From positions 186,001 through 250,000 of the forward strand of contig NZ_JADDIV010000002.1 of assembly GCF_015070875.1 (NCBI RefSeq): 64,000 bases of DNA, in the 5' to 3' direction. Position 1 is the stretch's first letter; each line of letters opens with the position of its first letter. The notes beneath the pieces were generated by a model that was not told where the DNA came from, ran no database searches, and saw only the letters and a program-made list of their open reading frames with translations. Source of the DNA: Ramlibacter pallidus. GTDB lineage: Bacteria; Pseudomonadota; Gammaproteobacteria; Burkholderiales; Burkholderiaceae_C. A program made the translations under genes and the position numbers. Below are positions 1-12,204 of the stretch, in pieces.

Positions 1-375
1 CAGTTCCGACTGGGCCTTCGCGATGTCGATCTCGCTCTTGGCGTTCTTCAGGGCCTCTTCGGCCGCCCGCTTGGCCTCGTTGGCCTTCTCTTCGTCCAGG
101 TCCTTGCCGCGGATGGCGGTGTCGGACAGCACGGTCACGCGGTTCGGCTGCACTTCCAGGATGCCGCCGGCGACGAAGACGAACTCCTCGCCACCATCGG
201 CCTTCTCGATGCGCACCGAGCCGGGCTTCACGCGCGTGATCAGCGGCGTGTGGCGCGGGTAGATGCCGAGCTCGCCGGCTTCACCGGGAAGCGCGACGAA
301 GCGCGCCTCGCCGGAGAAGATGGACTCCTCGGCGCTCACCACGTCGACGTGGATGGTGTGGGTGGGATCTGCCAT
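1..375 (-). CDS. atpC: F1Fo ATP synthase epsilon subunit (3' end cut by window edge)
   Basis: Epsilon is the central-stalk subunit that sits with gamma under the F1 head and can restrain ATP hydrolysis. About 125 residues are visible, starting [18 protein letters not shown], with the N-terminal beta-sandwich ([20 protein letters not shown]) and the start of the alanine/lysine-rich C-terminal helices. The family is about 138 residues, so only the last dozen or so lie beyond position 1. The ATG at 375 is 9 bases after the atpD stop. It is the last gene of the atp operon, in the usual position. Identification is firm from sequence and context. Confidence 0.95.
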   Translation of the reverse strand, partial: MADPTHTIHVDVVSAEESIFSGEARFVALPGEAGELGIYPRHTPLITRVKPGSVRIEKADGGEEFVFVAGGILEVQPNRVTVLSDTAIRGKDLDEEKANEAKRAAEEALKNAKSEIDIAKAQSEL

Positions 376-384
376 CGTGGTGCC

Positions 385-1815
<1,431 letters not shown>

Positions 1816-2700
1816 TTAAACAGCCGCCGCCCCAGACACGATCTCCGAAAGCTCTTTCGTGATCGCGGCCTGGCGCGTCTTGTTGTAGACCAGCTTGAGT
1901 TCGCCGATGAGGTTGCCGGCGTTGTCCGTCGCGGCCTTCATGGCCACCATGCGCGCGGACTGCTCCGAGGCCATGTTCTCGGCCACGGCCTGGTATACCA
2001 GCGCCTCGACGTAGCGCAGCAGCAGTTCGTCGATGACGGCCTGCGCGTCCGGCTCGTAGATGTAGTCCCAGCCGTGCTCGTGCCCGGTGGCGCTCGCCTT
2101 GGACTCGGCTTCCATCCTGGCGGCCGACAGGGGCAGCAGCTGCTCCACCACCGGCTCCTGGCGCATCGTGTTGATGAACTTGGTGTACGAGATGTACACC
2201 GCGCTCAGCTTGCCTTCGGCGTATTGGTCCAGCAGCACCTTGACCGGCCCGATCAGGCGTTCGAGGTGCGGCGTGTCGCCCAGCTGGGTGACATGCGACA
2301 CGACCTGCGCGCCGATGCGGTTCAGGAAGCCGAGGCCCTTGTTGCCGATCGCCACGGTCTGGACGCTGCGGCCCTCGCCCTGGAGCTCGCGCAGCTTCTG
2401 CGTCACGGCGCGCAGCACGTTGGTGTTGAGGCCGCCGCACAGGCCCTTGTCGGTCGAGACCACGATGATGCCCGCAGCCTTCACGTCGCTCGTCTTCATG
2501 AACGCGTGCGTGTACTCCGGGTTGGCCTTGCCGAGGTTGGCGGCGATGTTGCGAACCTTCTCGCTGTAGGGACGCGCGGAGCGCATGCGCTCCTGCGCCT
2601 TGCGCATCTTGCTCGCGGCCACCATTTCCATGGCCTTGGTGATCTTCTTGGTGTTCTCCACCGATTTGATCTTGCCGCGAATCTCTTTTCCAGCAGCCAT
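1816..2700 (-). CDS. atpG: F1Fo ATP synthase gamma subunit
   Basis: Gamma is the rotating central shaft whose coiled-coil turns inside the alpha3beta3 head. The 294-residue protein has the signature N-terminal helix ([21 protein letters not shown]) and the matching C-terminal helix ([17 protein letters not shown]), which form the antiparallel coiled coil; the [17 protein letters not shown] core appears as [14 protein letters not shown]. The atpD start follows 18 bases later. Unlike the other tight junctions of the operon, 114 bases of repeat-like DNA separate this gene from atpA upstream. Confidence 0.98.
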   Translation of the reverse strand: MAAGKEIRGKIKSVENTKKITKAMEMVAASKMRKAQERMRSARPYSEKVRNIAANLGKANPEYTHAFMKTSDVKAAGIIVVSTDKGLCGGLNTNVLRAVTQKLRELQGEGRSVQTVAIGNKGLGFLNRIGAQVVSHVTQLGDTPHLERLIGPVKVLLDQYAEGKLSAVYISYTKFINTMRQEPVVEQLLPLSAARMEAESKASATGHEHGWDYIYEPDAQAVIDELLLRYVEALVYQAVAENMASEQSARMVAMKAATDNAGNLIGELKLVYNKTRQAAITKELSEIVSGAAAV

Positions 2701-2814
2701 TAATCAGCTCCTTTGACTTCCCCGGGGCCGCCGCGGAACCGGCTTTGCCGGGCCGCTGGGGGCGCCCCCTTGAGGGGGAGGCGGCCGTAGGCCGCTTCGG
2801 GGGTGGGCGTCATT
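2701..2814. repeat. GC-rich palindromic intergenic repeat between atpA and atpG
   Basis: The 114-base gap holds a chain of short inverted repeats: GCGGAACCGGC...GCCGGGCCGC, then CCCCCTTGAGGGGG around 2766-2779, then GCGGCCGTAGGCCGC around 2781-2795. Sequences of this build (CCCCTTGAGGGGG followed by a GGC-rich stem and CTTCGGGGGTGG) are, to my knowledge, dispersed intergenic repeats in Comamonadaceae genomes. Here it interrupts an otherwise tightly packed operon, so its RNA form would be transcribed within the atp message and could affect processing or stability. Confidence 0.6.
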
Positions 2815-4368
<1,554 letters not shown>

Positions 4369-4395
4369 GACTCTGTCCTTTGTGTGCGTTCGGCA

Positions 4396-4926
4396 TCAAG
4401 CCGTCAGCGCGACTTTCATTTGTTCCAGGCGGGCCTTCACCGAGGTGTCCAGCACCTCGTCGCCCACCACCACGCGGATGCCGCCGATGAGGGACGGGTC
4501 TTCCTGCACGGTGAGATTGAGCTTACGGCCAAACCGCTTCTCCAGTGCCTGGGCCACGGCGCCGAGCTGGTCGGCGGCGATCGGGAAGGCGCTGTACACG
4601 ACCGCGTCGGACGAGCCCGACTGCGCGTTCTTCATCTCGCGGAACTGCTGCGCGACCTCGGGGATCGCGGCCAGCCGGCCGTTGGCGATGACCAGGCGCA
4701 GGAAGTTCTGCCCCGCGGGCGGCAGCTGCACGCGCGCGACCTCGGTGACGAGGTCGAACACCTGCGCGTCCGCAACCTTCGGGTTGCCCGCGTACTGCAG
4801 CAGCTGGGGGTTGCCCGCCACCGCTGCAAGGGCGTCCAGCCATTGCGTCGTGCCGTTCAGGTCAGCGCGCGTCGACTGGAACAGGGCTTCGGCGTACGGG
4901 CGGGCGATGGTGGCGAGTTCGGCCAT
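4396..4926 (-). CDS. atpH: F1Fo ATP synthase delta subunit
   Basis: Delta ties the top of F1 to the b-subunit peripheral stalk. The reading frame is open much further upstream, but the ATG at 4926 gives [16 protein letters not shown], the standard delta N-terminus, and a 176-residue protein equal to family length. The C-terminal signature [20 protein letters not shown] is present. The start lies 8 bases after the atpF stop, with the typical tight spacing of this operon. Confidence 0.97.
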   Translation of the reverse strand: MAELATIARPYAEALFQSTRADLNGTTQWLDALAAVAGNPQLLQYAGNPKVADAQVFDLVTEVARVQLPPAGQNFLRLVIANGRLAAIPEVAQQFREMKNAQSGSSDAVVYSAFPIAADQLGAVAQALEKRFGRKLNLTVQEDPSLIGGIRVVVGDEVLDTSVKARLEQMKVALTA

Positions 4927-4934
4927 GCTCTTCC

Positions 4935-5405
4935 TTACAGCTCGGTCTGCAGGCGGCGCAGCAGGTCGGCGTGCACGCCGGCATTCACTTCCTTGCGGAG
5001 GATCTGCTCGGCGCCCTTGACGGCCAGGGCGGCGACCTGCTCGCGCAGGGCCTCGCGGGCCTTCACGGTCTGCTGGTCGGCTTCGGCGCGGGCGGCGGCG
5101 ATGATCTTGTTCGCCTCTTCCGTCGCGCGGCCCTTGGCCTCCTCGACGATCGCCTGGGCCCGGCGCTCCGCGTCGGCCAGCAGCGCGGCCGTCTCGTTGC
5201 GCGACTTCGCCAGTTCCTCTTCCACCCGACGGTCGGCCGCGGCGAGTTCGGACTTCGCCTTGTCGGCGGCAGCCAGGCCTTCCGCGATCTTGCGGGCCCG
5301 CTCGTCCAGCGCGGTCGCGATCGGCGGCCACACGAACTTCATCGTGAACCCGACCAGGATCAGGAAGACGATGATCTGAATGATCAGGGTACCGGTGATG
5401 CTCAC
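4935..5405 (-). CDS. atpF: F1Fo ATP synthase b subunit
   Basis: Forms the peripheral stalk that holds the F1 head against rotation. The 156-residue protein has one N-terminal membrane helix (residues about 5-25, [19 protein letters not shown]) and a long charged, alanine-rich helix that dimerises as a coiled coil. Length and start (MSITGTLI) fit the bacterial family. It lies between atpE and atpH. Confidence 0.97.
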   Translation of the reverse strand: MSITGTLIIQIIVFLILVGFTMKFVWPPIATALDERARKIAEGLAAADKAKSELAAADRRVEEELAKSRNETAALLADAERRAQAIVEEAKGRATEEANKIIAAARAEADQQTVKAREALREQVAALAVKGAEQILRKEVNAGVHADLLRRLQTEL

Positions 5406-5468
5406 TTTTTCATCCTTGCTCCCGGCGACGCAACCGCCCCGGGCATGGGTTGAAGCAACAGGATGCGA

Positions 5469-5792
<324 letters not shown>

Positions 5793-6647
5793 CTAGTGCG
5801 CGTCGTGGGCCTGGCCGACGTAGACGAGGGTCAGCATCATGAACACGAAGGCCTGCAGCGTGATGATCAGGATGTGGAAGATCGCCCAGGCCGAGCCCGC
5901 GATGATGTGGAGGATGGCCAGGCCGATGCCGGTGGCCGAGAGCGTCCAGGCGCCGCCCAGCAGGGCGATCAGCATGAAGATCAGTTCGCCGGCGTACATG
6001 TTGCCGAACAGCCGCATGCCGTGCGAGACCGTCTTGGCGACGAACTCGATGACCTGCATGAGGAAGTTGAACGGCCACAGCACCGGGTTGGCGCCGAACG
6101 GGGCCGTGAACAGCTCGTGGATCCAGCCGCCCAGGCCCTTGATCTTGATGTTGTAGAACAGGCAGACCAGCAGCACCGCGACCGACAGGCCCATGGTGAT
6201 GGAGAGGTCGGCGGTGGGCACGACGCGCATGTAGTCGGGCGCGCCGACGGCCGGCGCGACGCCGTGCCAGATCTGCGGGATCAGGTCGACCGGCAGCAGG
6301 TCCATCGCGTTCATCAGGAAGATCCAGACGAACACGGTCAGCGCGAGCGGGGCGACGAACTTGCGGCTCTGGGCGTTGTGCACGATGCCCTTGGCCTGCG
6401 AGTCGACCATCTCGACGAGGATCTCGACGGCGGCCTGGAAGCGCCCCGGCACGCCGGAGGTCGCCTTGCGGGCGGCCTTCCAGAGGAAGAAGCAGCCCAG
6501 CACGCCGAGCAGGATCGCCCAGAACAGCGAATCGAAGTTGAACACGCCGAAGTCGACGACGTTGTTCGGCTTGCGGTTCTGCAGGAAGCCCAGGTGGTGG
6601 ACGATGTACTCGCCCGCGGTCGGTCCGGTTCCGGAAGGAGCAGCCAT
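5793..6647 (-). CDS. atpB: F1Fo ATP synthase a subunit
   Basis: Stator membrane subunit forming the proton half-channels against the c-ring. The 284-residue protein has five to six hydrophobic segments. The essential arginine helix is recognisable as [16 protein letters not shown], and the second conserved helix near the C-terminus ([14 protein letters not shown]) is present. It lies directly after atpI, with 7 bases between them. Confidence 0.97.
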   Translation of the reverse strand: MAAPSGTGPTAGEYIVHHLGFLQNRKPNNVVDFGVFNFDSLFWAILLGVLGCFFLWKAARKATSGVPGRFQAAVEILVEMVDSQAKGIVHNAQSRKFVAPLALTVFVWIFLMNAMDLLPVDLIPQIWHGVAPAVGAPDYMRVVPTADLSITMGLSVAVLLVCLFYNIKIKGLGGWIHELFTAPFGANPVLWPFNFLMQVIEFVAKTVSHGMRLFGNMYAGELIFMLIALLGGAWTLSATGIGLAILHIIAGSAWAIFHILIITLQAFVFMMLTLVYVGQAHDAH

Positions 6648-6654
6648 TTTTCTT

Positions 6655-7134
6655 TCAGCTCAGTTTCTTGGGTTTCGGCGCGAACGCCAGCGCCAACCAG
6701 TACACCTTCATCGCGAGGACCATGCCCACCAGCAGCGCCGGCCAGCTCAGCCCCGCGACCAGCCTCGGCGCCGCCAGCAACAGGGCGAACGTCAAGGCGA
6801 TCTTCACCATCTCCCAGACCAGGAAGCCGGCGGCTGCCGACATCGGGTTGAGCGATGCAAACTTTCCGGTCAGGCCGCGCGCGAAGACGGCCGCGGGAAT
6901 CGCCACAGCCCAAGCTCCATACGCCGCCGACCAACCTACGCTTTGCCTTCCCGTCAGCGCCCAGCCGGCCAACCCCGCAAGGACACCCACCCCGGCCTGC
7001 CCCGCCACGACCCACCACGGCGATACCGGGGGGTTCTGCTCGCGCACGCGTCGCGCCTCTTCGGCGCTCAATCGCGTGACGGGGGATTCCTGAGGCTCAT
7101 CTTCAGGCAGCGGGGCGATGTTGTTGGTTGGCAT
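6655..7134 (-). CDS. atpI: ATP synthase subunit I (assembly/accessory protein)
   Basis: AtpI is a small membrane protein at the head of bacterial atp operons, linked to c-ring assembly and cation supply. The frame is open further upstream, but the ATG at 7134 ([16 protein letters not shown]) gives 159 residues with a charged N-terminal tail and four hydrophobic segments. The longer version would run through the promoter -10 element, so I reject it. Sequence similarity within this family is weak; position immediately before atpB is the main evidence. Confidence 0.85.
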   Translation of the reverse strand: MPTNNIAPLPEDEPQESPVTRLSAEEARRVREQNPPVSPWWVVAGQAGVGVLAGLAGWALTGRQSVGWSAAYGAWAVAIPAAVFARGLTGKFASLNPMSAAAGFLVWEMVKIALTFALLLAAPRLVAGLSWPALLVGMVLAMKVYWLALAFAPKPKKLS

Positions 7135-7174
7135 GTACGCCGCTGTAAGCCCTGAAAATTCTGGAAAGCCTCCC

Positions 7175-7180
7175 ATTATA
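7175..7180 (-). promoter_or_regulatory. Candidate -10 box of the atp operon promoter
   Basis: The minus strand reads a perfect TATAAT about 40 bases before the atpI start codon, in an unusually AT-containing patch (CTTATAATGGG). No good -35 hexamer is seen at 16-18 bases, so the promoter may be activator-dependent or lack a strong -35. Confidence 0.5.
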
Positions 7181-7277
7181 AGTAGAAACCCACACCCTCC
7201 CGCCAGCCCCCACGCATCGGTCCGTCCTACGCGCTTGCACGGACGGCCGAGAATGCGGCTTTGGCGAAAAGGCACCC

Positions 7278-7724
7278 ATGCGCAACCTCATGCTGTTCCT
7301 GCATCTCGCGGGCGCGATCTTCTGGATGGGAGGCATGGCCTTCATGGTCATGGCCTTGCGGCCCGCGCTGCACGCGCAGCTGCAGCCGCCCGCGCGCCTG
7401 CCGCTCGTCGTGGCGGTGCTGCGTCGCTTCTTCGTCGTGGTGATGGTGAGCATCGCGTTGCTGCTCGCCACGGGCGTGTGGCTGCTGCTGCAGGTGCCCG
7501 GCCGCGACGCGCCGCCGGGCTGGCATGCCATGGCGGGACTGGGCATCGCGATGATGCTGGTGTTCGGCCACATCTTCTTCGCGCCGTGGCGGCGGCTGCA
7601 GCGTGCCGTGGCGGCGGGCGACTGGCCCGAAGGCGGCAGGCGCATGAACCAGATCGCGCTGCTGGTGAAGGTGAACCTGGCGCTGGGCTGGCTCGCCATC
7701 GCGGCGGTGCTGCTCTGGCGCTGA
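7278..7724 (+). CDS. CopD-family integral membrane protein
   Basis: A 148-residue membrane protein with four hydrophobic helices. The start MRNLMLFLHLAGAIFWMGG is typical of CopD/HemJ-like proteins, in which an N-terminal helix carries a histidine (His9) followed by a WxGG turn; a second part reads GLGIAMMLVFGHIFFAPWRRL. Members are annotated as copper-resistance D domain or hypothetical proteins, and no reaction is established for this type. It is monocistronic or co-transcribed with dat (43-base gap) and diverges from the atp operon. Confidence 0.7.
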   Translation: MRNLMLFLHLAGAIFWMGGMAFMVMALRPALHAQLQPPARLPLVVAVLRRFFVVVMVSIALLLATGVWLLLQVPGRDAPPGWHAMAGLGIAMMLVFGHIFFAPWRRLQRAVAAGDWPEGGRRMNQIALLVKVNLALGWLAIAAVLLWR

Positions 7725-7767
7725 GCGGCGGCGCCCGGGCTCGCGGCGGAAAAGTGACAATGCGGCC

Positions 7768-8655
7768 ATGAGCAACGACATCCCTGCCCTGCCCTGTTAC
7801 CTCAACGGCGAATTCAGCACCGTCCGCGACGCGAAGGTGAGCGTGCTGGACCGCGGCTTCATCTTCGGCGACGGCGTCTACGAGGTGGTGCCGGCCTACG
7901 AGGGCCGGCCGTTCCGCTTCCAGGAACACATGGCGCGCCTGGAACGCAGCCTCGGCGAACTGCGCATCGCCAACCCGATGGACCGCCAAGGCTGGCGCAA
8001 GCTGGTGGACCAGCTCGTGGCCGCCTACGCGAAGCACGTCGGCAAGAAGGTGGAGGAGACGAACCAGCTGGTGTACCTGCAGGTGACGCGCGGGGTGGCC
8101 ATGCGCGACCACGTCATGCCGCCCGGCATCACGCCCACCGTCTTCGCCATGGTCAACCGCCTCTACATCTACACGCCCGAGGAACGGGCGAAGGGCGTCG
8201 ACTGCTACACGGCCGACGACTTCCGCTGGAAAAAGGGCCACATCAAGAGCACCAGCCTGGCGGCCGCCGTGCTGGCGCGCCAGGTCAGCGCCGACGAGGG
8301 CGGCAACGAGACCGTGATGTTCCGCGACGGCATGCTGAGCGAGGCCGCCGCCTCCAACGTCTGGGTGGTCAAGGACGGCAAGGTGCTCGGCGCCCCGAAG
8401 GACAACCTGGTGCTGGAAGGCATCCGCTACGGACTGCTGGAGGAGCTGTGCCGGGACGCCGGCATCCCGTTCGAGCTGCGCCGCGTGTCGCGCGAGGAAG
8501 TGCTGGCGGCCGACGAGATCCTGCTGTCCTCCGCCACCAAGGAGATCCTGCCCTGCACCCGGCTGGACGGGCGCCCGGTTGGAAACGGCCGGCCCGGCCC
8601 CATCTACGGGAAGCTGTTCGCCGGCTACCAGCAAGCCAAACGCTCCACGTCGTAA
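7768..8655 (+). CDS. dat: D-amino acid aminotransferase (class IV, PLP-dependent)
   Basis: Transfers the amino group between D-amino acids such as D-alanine and 2-oxo acids, using pyridoxal phosphate. The 295-residue protein has the fold-type IV start ([20 protein letters not shown]) and the PLP lysine in [15 protein letters not shown], followed by [14 protein letters not shown] and [15 protein letters not shown], which bind cofactor and carboxylate. A branched-chain aminotransferase would usually differ in these loops, but side specificity cannot be proved by eye. It is followed without a gap by ybeD and lipB. Confidence 0.88.
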   Translation: MSNDIPALPCYLNGEFSTVRDAKVSVLDRGFIFGDGVYEVVPAYEGRPFRFQEHMARLERSLGELRIANPMDRQGWRKLVDQLVAAYAKHVGKKVEETNQLVYLQVTRGVAMRDHVMPPGITPTVFAMVNRLYIYTPEERAKGVDCYTADDFRWKKGHIKSTSLAAAVLARQVSADEGGNETVMFRDGMLSEAAASNVWVVKDGKVLGAPKDNLVLEGIRYGLLEELCRDAGIPFELRRVSREEVLAADEILLSSATKEILPCTRLDGRPVGNGRPGPIYGKLFAGYQQAKRSTS

Positions 8656-8958
8656 ATGTCCGCCTCCATCCACCCGCCCGCCCCGCCGCAGGATCCACGC
8701 AAGGATTCCCTGATCCAGTACCCGTCGCAGTTCCCGATCAAGGTGATGGGCGCGAAGGTGGACGGCTTCGTCCACGCGGTGACCACCATCGCGCGCCAGT
8801 TCGACCCGGGCTTCGATGCGGGCACGGTCGAACTGCGCGACAGCAGCGCGGGCAACTACCTGGGCATCACCATCACGGTGACGGCCACCAGCCGCCAGCA
8901 GCTGGACGACCTCTATCGGGCGCTCACTTCGCACCCGATGGTGAAGGTCGTCCTCTAG
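8656..8958 (+). CDS. ybeD: YbeD/DUF493 family protein
   Basis: Small 100-residue protein of the DUF493 (YbeD) family, an ACT-like alpha/beta fold of unknown biochemical role that sits beside lipB in many proteobacteria. Recognisable segments are [20 protein letters not shown] and the C-terminal [14 protein letters not shown]. The ATG follows the dat stop with no intervening base, and lipB begins 5 bases after its stop, indicating translational coupling and a possible link with lipoate metabolism. Confidence 0.9.
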   Translation: MSASIHPPAPPQDPRKDSLIQYPSQFPIKVMGAKVDGFVHAVTTIARQFDPGFDAGTVELRDSSAGNYLGITITVTATSRQQLDDLYRALTSHPMVKVVL

Positions 8959-8963
8959 GCACC

Positions 8964-9623
8964 GTGCAAGTGAAGGTCCTCGGGCGGGTCGACTACCTGC
9001 CGACCTACCAGGCCATGCAGGCCTTCACCGAGGCCCGCACGTCCGAGACCCCCGACGAACTCTGGCTGTGCGAGCACCCGCCGGTGTTCACGCAAGGCCT
9101 GGCCGGCAAGCCGGACCACCTGCTGCAGCCGGGCGCGATCCCGGTCGTCGCCACCAACCGCGGCGGCCAGGTCACGTACCACGGCCCCGGGCAGGTGGTG
9201 GCGTATCCGTTGCTGGACCTCAAGCGCAAGGGCTACTTCGTCAAGGAGTACGTGTACCGGCTGGAGGAAGCGTTGATCCGCACGCTGGCGCATTTCGGCG
9301 TCACGGGCCACCGCGTCGCCGGCGCTCCCGGGATCTACGTGCGCCTGGCGGATCCGGGCTCGCACCAGGCGCTGACGGGGCCGTCCGGCGACCCGTTCGC
9401 CGGCCTCGGGAAGATCGCCGCCCTGGGCATCAAGGTCTCCCGGCACGCCACGTACCACGGCCTGGCCCTGAACGTGGCCATGGACCTGGAACCCTTCTCG
9501 CGGATCAACCCTTGCGGTTACGCAGGACTCCAGACGGTGGACCTTTCTACAATCGGCGTTTCCACCACATGGAACGAAGCCGCCGCGCTCCTGGGCCACG
9601 AGCTCGAGGCGCTGCTGGCGTGA
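8964..9623 (+). CDS. lipB: Lipoyl(octanoyl) transferase LipB
   Basis: Moves the octanoyl group from octanoyl-ACP to the lipoyl domains of 2-oxoacid dehydrogenases and the glycine cleavage H protein. With a GTG start at 8964 the product is 219 residues. The motif [12 protein letters not shown] is at residues 66-77, the catalytic lysine at 150 in GKIAALGIK, and the acyl-thioester cysteine at 184 in INPCGYAG. The frame is open further upstream inside dat, but only the GTG just after the ybeD stop fits family length. lipA follows after 16 bases, completing the pathway. Confidence 0.95.
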   Translation: MQVKVLGRVDYLPTYQAMQAFTEARTSETPDELWLCEHPPVFTQGLAGKPDHLLQPGAIPVVATNRGGQVTYHGPGQVVAYPLLDLKRKGYFVKEYVYRLEEALIRTLAHFGVTGHRVAGAPGIYVRLADPGSHQALTGPSGDPFAGLGKIAALGIKVSRHATYHGLALNVAMDLEPFSRINPCGYAGLQTVDLSTIGVSTTWNEAAALLGHELEALLA

Positions 9624-9639
9624 ACCCACCGGGAAGACC

Positions 9640-10638
9640 ATGAGCACCAGCAACGTCGTGCGCGAGGCGCAGTCCGTCGAGACCTACCAGGCCAGCGCCA
9701 AGCAGAAGGCCGCGGCCAAGCTCTCGCGCATCCCGGTGAAGGTGGAGGCCGGCGAGATCCTGAAGAAGCCGGAATGGATCCGCGTGAAGGCGGGCTCCGC
9801 CACCTCGCGCTTCTACGAGATCAAGCAGATCCTGCGCGAGCACAAGCTGCACACCGTGTGCGAGGAAGCGTCCTGCCCCAACATCGGCGAGTGCTTCGGC
9901 AAGGGCACGGCGACCTTCATGATCATGGGCGACAAGTGCACGCGCCGCTGCCCGTTCTGCGACGTGGGCCACGGCCGGCCCGACCCGCTCGACGCGAACG
10001 AGCCGGCGAACCTGGCGAAGACCATCGCGGCACTGAAGCTGAAGTACGTGGTGATCACCAGCGTCGATCGCGACGACCTGCGCGATGGCGGCGCCGGCCA
10101 CTTCGTCGAATGCATCCGCCGCACGCGCGAGCTGTCGCCCCAGACCACCATCGAGGTCCTGGTGCCGGACTTCCGCGGCCGCGACGACCGCGCCCTCGAG
10201 ATCCTGAAGGCGGCGCCGCCCGACGTGATGAACCACAACCTGGAGACGATCCCGCGCCTGTACAGGGAAGCGCGGCCCGGCTCCGACTACCAGTTCAGCC
10301 TGAACCTGCTGAAGAAGTTCAAGGCGCTGCACCCCGGCGTGCCGACCAAGAGCGGCCTGATGGTGGGCCTGGGCGAGACCGACGAGGAGATCCTCGCCGT
10401 CATGCAGGACATGCGCGCGCACGGCATCGACATGCTGACCATCGGGCAGTACCTCGCGCCCAGCACCTCGCACCTGCCGGTGCGCCGGTACGTGCACCCG
10501 GACACGTTCAAGATGTTCGAGGCGAAGGCGTACGAGATGGGCTTCACGCACGCCGCCGTCGGCGCGATGGTGCGCAGCTCGTACCACGCGGACCAGCAGG
10601 CTCACGCCGCGGGCGTGGCGATCGGCCAGGCCGCCTGA
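9640..10638 (+). CDS. lipA: Lipoyl synthase (radical SAM)
   Basis: Inserts two sulfurs into protein-bound octanoyl groups to make lipoate. The 332-residue enzyme has both iron-sulfur sites: the auxiliary cluster cysteines 74, 79 and 85 ([12 protein letters not shown]) and the radical-SAM cysteines 100, 104 and 107 (CTRRCPFC). The C-terminal RSSYHAD motif supplies the serine ligand of the auxiliary cluster. It is the last dedicated gene of the ybeD-lipB-lipA group; the next start codon is one base past its stop. Confidence 0.97.
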   Translation: MSTSNVVREAQSVETYQASAKQKAAAKLSRIPVKVEAGEILKKPEWIRVKAGSATSRFYEIKQILREHKLHTVCEEASCPNIGECFGKGTATFMIMGDKCTRRCPFCDVGHGRPDPLDANEPANLAKTIAALKLKYVVITSVDRDDLRDGGAGHFVECIRRTRELSPQTTIEVLVPDFRGRDDRALEILKAAPPDVMNHNLETIPRLYREARPGSDYQFSLNLLKKFKALHPGVPTKSGLMVGLGETDEEILAVMQDMRAHGIDMLTIGQYLAPSTSHLPVRRYVHPDTFKMFEAKAYEMGFTHAAVGAMVRSSYHADQQAHAAGVAIGQAA

Positions 10639-10639
10639 C

Positions 10640-11317
10640 ATGGCCGGCGCGCGCGACAGCCTGTCGCTGCGTGCGTACGGCGCCGCGCACGGCAGCCACG
10701 ACCATCCGCACCACCAGCTGCTGGTGGGCATCGCCGGCGTGCTCGAACTCGAGGTGGAAGGCCGCGGGCGCAGGGTGGCCCCCGGCGACGCCGTGCTGGT
10801 GCCTTCCGGTGAACGCCACGACTTCGCTTCGGCCCAGGGCAGCCGCTGCCTCGTGCTGGACACCGCGAATCCGCAGTGGGACGCCTGCGGCGTCACGCCG
10901 CACCGTCCGCGGCAGGTCGCGGCACTTGCGCACTTCCTCGCCCAAGCGGCGGACCAGCCGCTCGCGACCGCGCATGCGCCCGCGCTGTTGCTGGAGGCGT
11001 GGCGCGCGCCGGGCACCGCGCAAAGGCCGCGCCGCCCGATCGACTGGATGGAACTCGCCGCGTGGGTGCAGTCGCGGCTGGACGAGCCGGTCGGTGTCGC
11101 CGAACTGGCGCAGCGCGTGCACCTGAGCGCGAGCCAGCTGGCGCTGCGGTGCCGCGAAGCGAACGGCGTCGGGGCGCTCGACTGGCTGCGATCGCAGCGG
11201 CTGGTGCGCGCGCGGCAACTGCGCGACGAAGGCTGGCCGGTGCACGAAGTGGCGCGCCGCACCGGCTACCGGTCGCCCTCGGCCCTGACCGCGGCGCTGC
11301 GCAAGAGCGGCCTGTAG
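10640..11317 (+). CDS. AraC-family regulator with N-terminal cupin
   Basis: Probable transcription factor of 225 residues. The N-terminal half is a cupin-like sensor (GSHDHPHHQLLVGIAG, then APGDAVLVPSGERHDF); the C-terminal 100 residues carry two helix-turn-helix motifs of AraC type (VAELAQRVHLSASQLALRCRE and VHEVARRTGYRSPSALTAAL). The ligand is unknown. It starts one base after the lipA stop, so it is probably co-transcribed, and may instead control the DMT exporter that follows, as AraC/exporter pairs often do. Confidence 0.85.
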   Translation: MAGARDSLSLRAYGAAHGSHDHPHHQLLVGIAGVLELEVEGRGRRVAPGDAVLVPSGERHDFASAQGSRCLVLDTANPQWDACGVTPHRPRQVAALAHFLAQAADQPLATAHAPALLLEAWRAPGTAQRPRRPIDWMELAAWVQSRLDEPVGVAELAQRVHLSASQLALRCREANGVGALDWLRSQRLVRARQLRDEGWPVHEVARRTGYRSPSALTAALRKSGL

Positions 11318-11378
11318 ACGCGGCTTGCGCGACGATCCAGGCGGGATGCGCGACGACGCCGCGCGCTAAGCTCGCCGC

Positions 11379-12200
11379 ATGCATCCCAACGCCTACGCCC
11401 TCGGAGCGATCACGCTGTGGGCTTCGCTGGCCACGCTTGGCGTCGCGCTGAAGCACGTGCCGCCCTTCCTGCTCACCGGCCTGGCGCTCGTGATCGGCAG
11501 CCTCCCGGCCTGGCCGCTCGTGAAGCACTGGCGCGTGCCGGCGCGCACCCTGGCCCTCGGCGTGTACGGACTGTTCGGTTTCCACTTCCTGCTGTTCATC
11601 GCATTGCGCCTGGCACCGCCGGTGGAAGCGAATCTGGTGAACTACCTGTGGCCGCTGTTCATCGTGGTGCTCGCACCCGTGTTCCTGCCGGGGCTGGCGC
11701 TCAGGCCCGCGCACGTCGTTGCGGCGCTGGCGGGCTTCGCAGGCGCGGCCATCGCCATCCTCGGTGCCGGCCACGCGGGCGGCGGCTGGTCGTGGGGCTA
11801 CCTGCCCGCGCTCGGCTCCGCCTTCATCTGGGCCAGTTACTCGCTGTGGACGCGGCGCGTGGCGGCCTTCCCCACCGCCGCCATCGGCCTGTTCGGGCTG
11901 GTGTCCGGCGTGCTCTCGCTGCTTTGCCATGCGCTGCTCGAGGTCCCGGTCGCGCTGTCCGCGCAGGACTGGCTCCTCGTCGCGGTGATGGGCCTCGGCC
12001 CGCTCGGCGCGGCGTTCTTCCTCTGGGACAAGGCGCTCAAGGGGGGCGACGCCCGCCACATCGGCATCCTCAGCTACTTGACGCCGCTGGCGTCGACGGC
12101 CCTGCTGGTGCTGTTCACGGGCCGTGGGTTCAGCGCCAGCATCGTGCTGGCCGCCGCGCTGATCATCGGCGCGGCCGTGCTCGGCACGCGCGCCCGCTGA
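11379..12200 (+). CDS. DMT-superfamily (EamA) transporter
   Basis: Inner-membrane permease of 273 residues with about ten hydrophobic helices arranged as two EamA repeats (the second from about residue 140, beginning at SFIWASYSLWTRR region). Members export amino acids, purines or other small metabolites; the substrate cannot be read from sequence. It lies 61 bases after the AraC regulator and converges on ptsI with only 4 bases between the stops. Confidence 0.85.
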   Translation: MHPNAYALGAITLWASLATLGVALKHVPPFLLTGLALVIGSLPAWPLVKHWRVPARTLALGVYGLFGFHFLLFIALRLAPPVEANLVNYLWPLFIVVLAPVFLPGLALRPAHVVAALAGFAGAAIAILGAGHAGGGWSWGYLPALGSAFIWASYSLWTRRVAAFPTAAIGLFGLVSGVLSLLCHALLEVPVALSAQDWLLVAVMGLGPLGAAFFLWDKALKGGDARHIGILSYLTPLASTALLVLFTGRGFSASIVLAAALIIGAAVLGTRAR

Positions 12201-12204
12201 CGCA

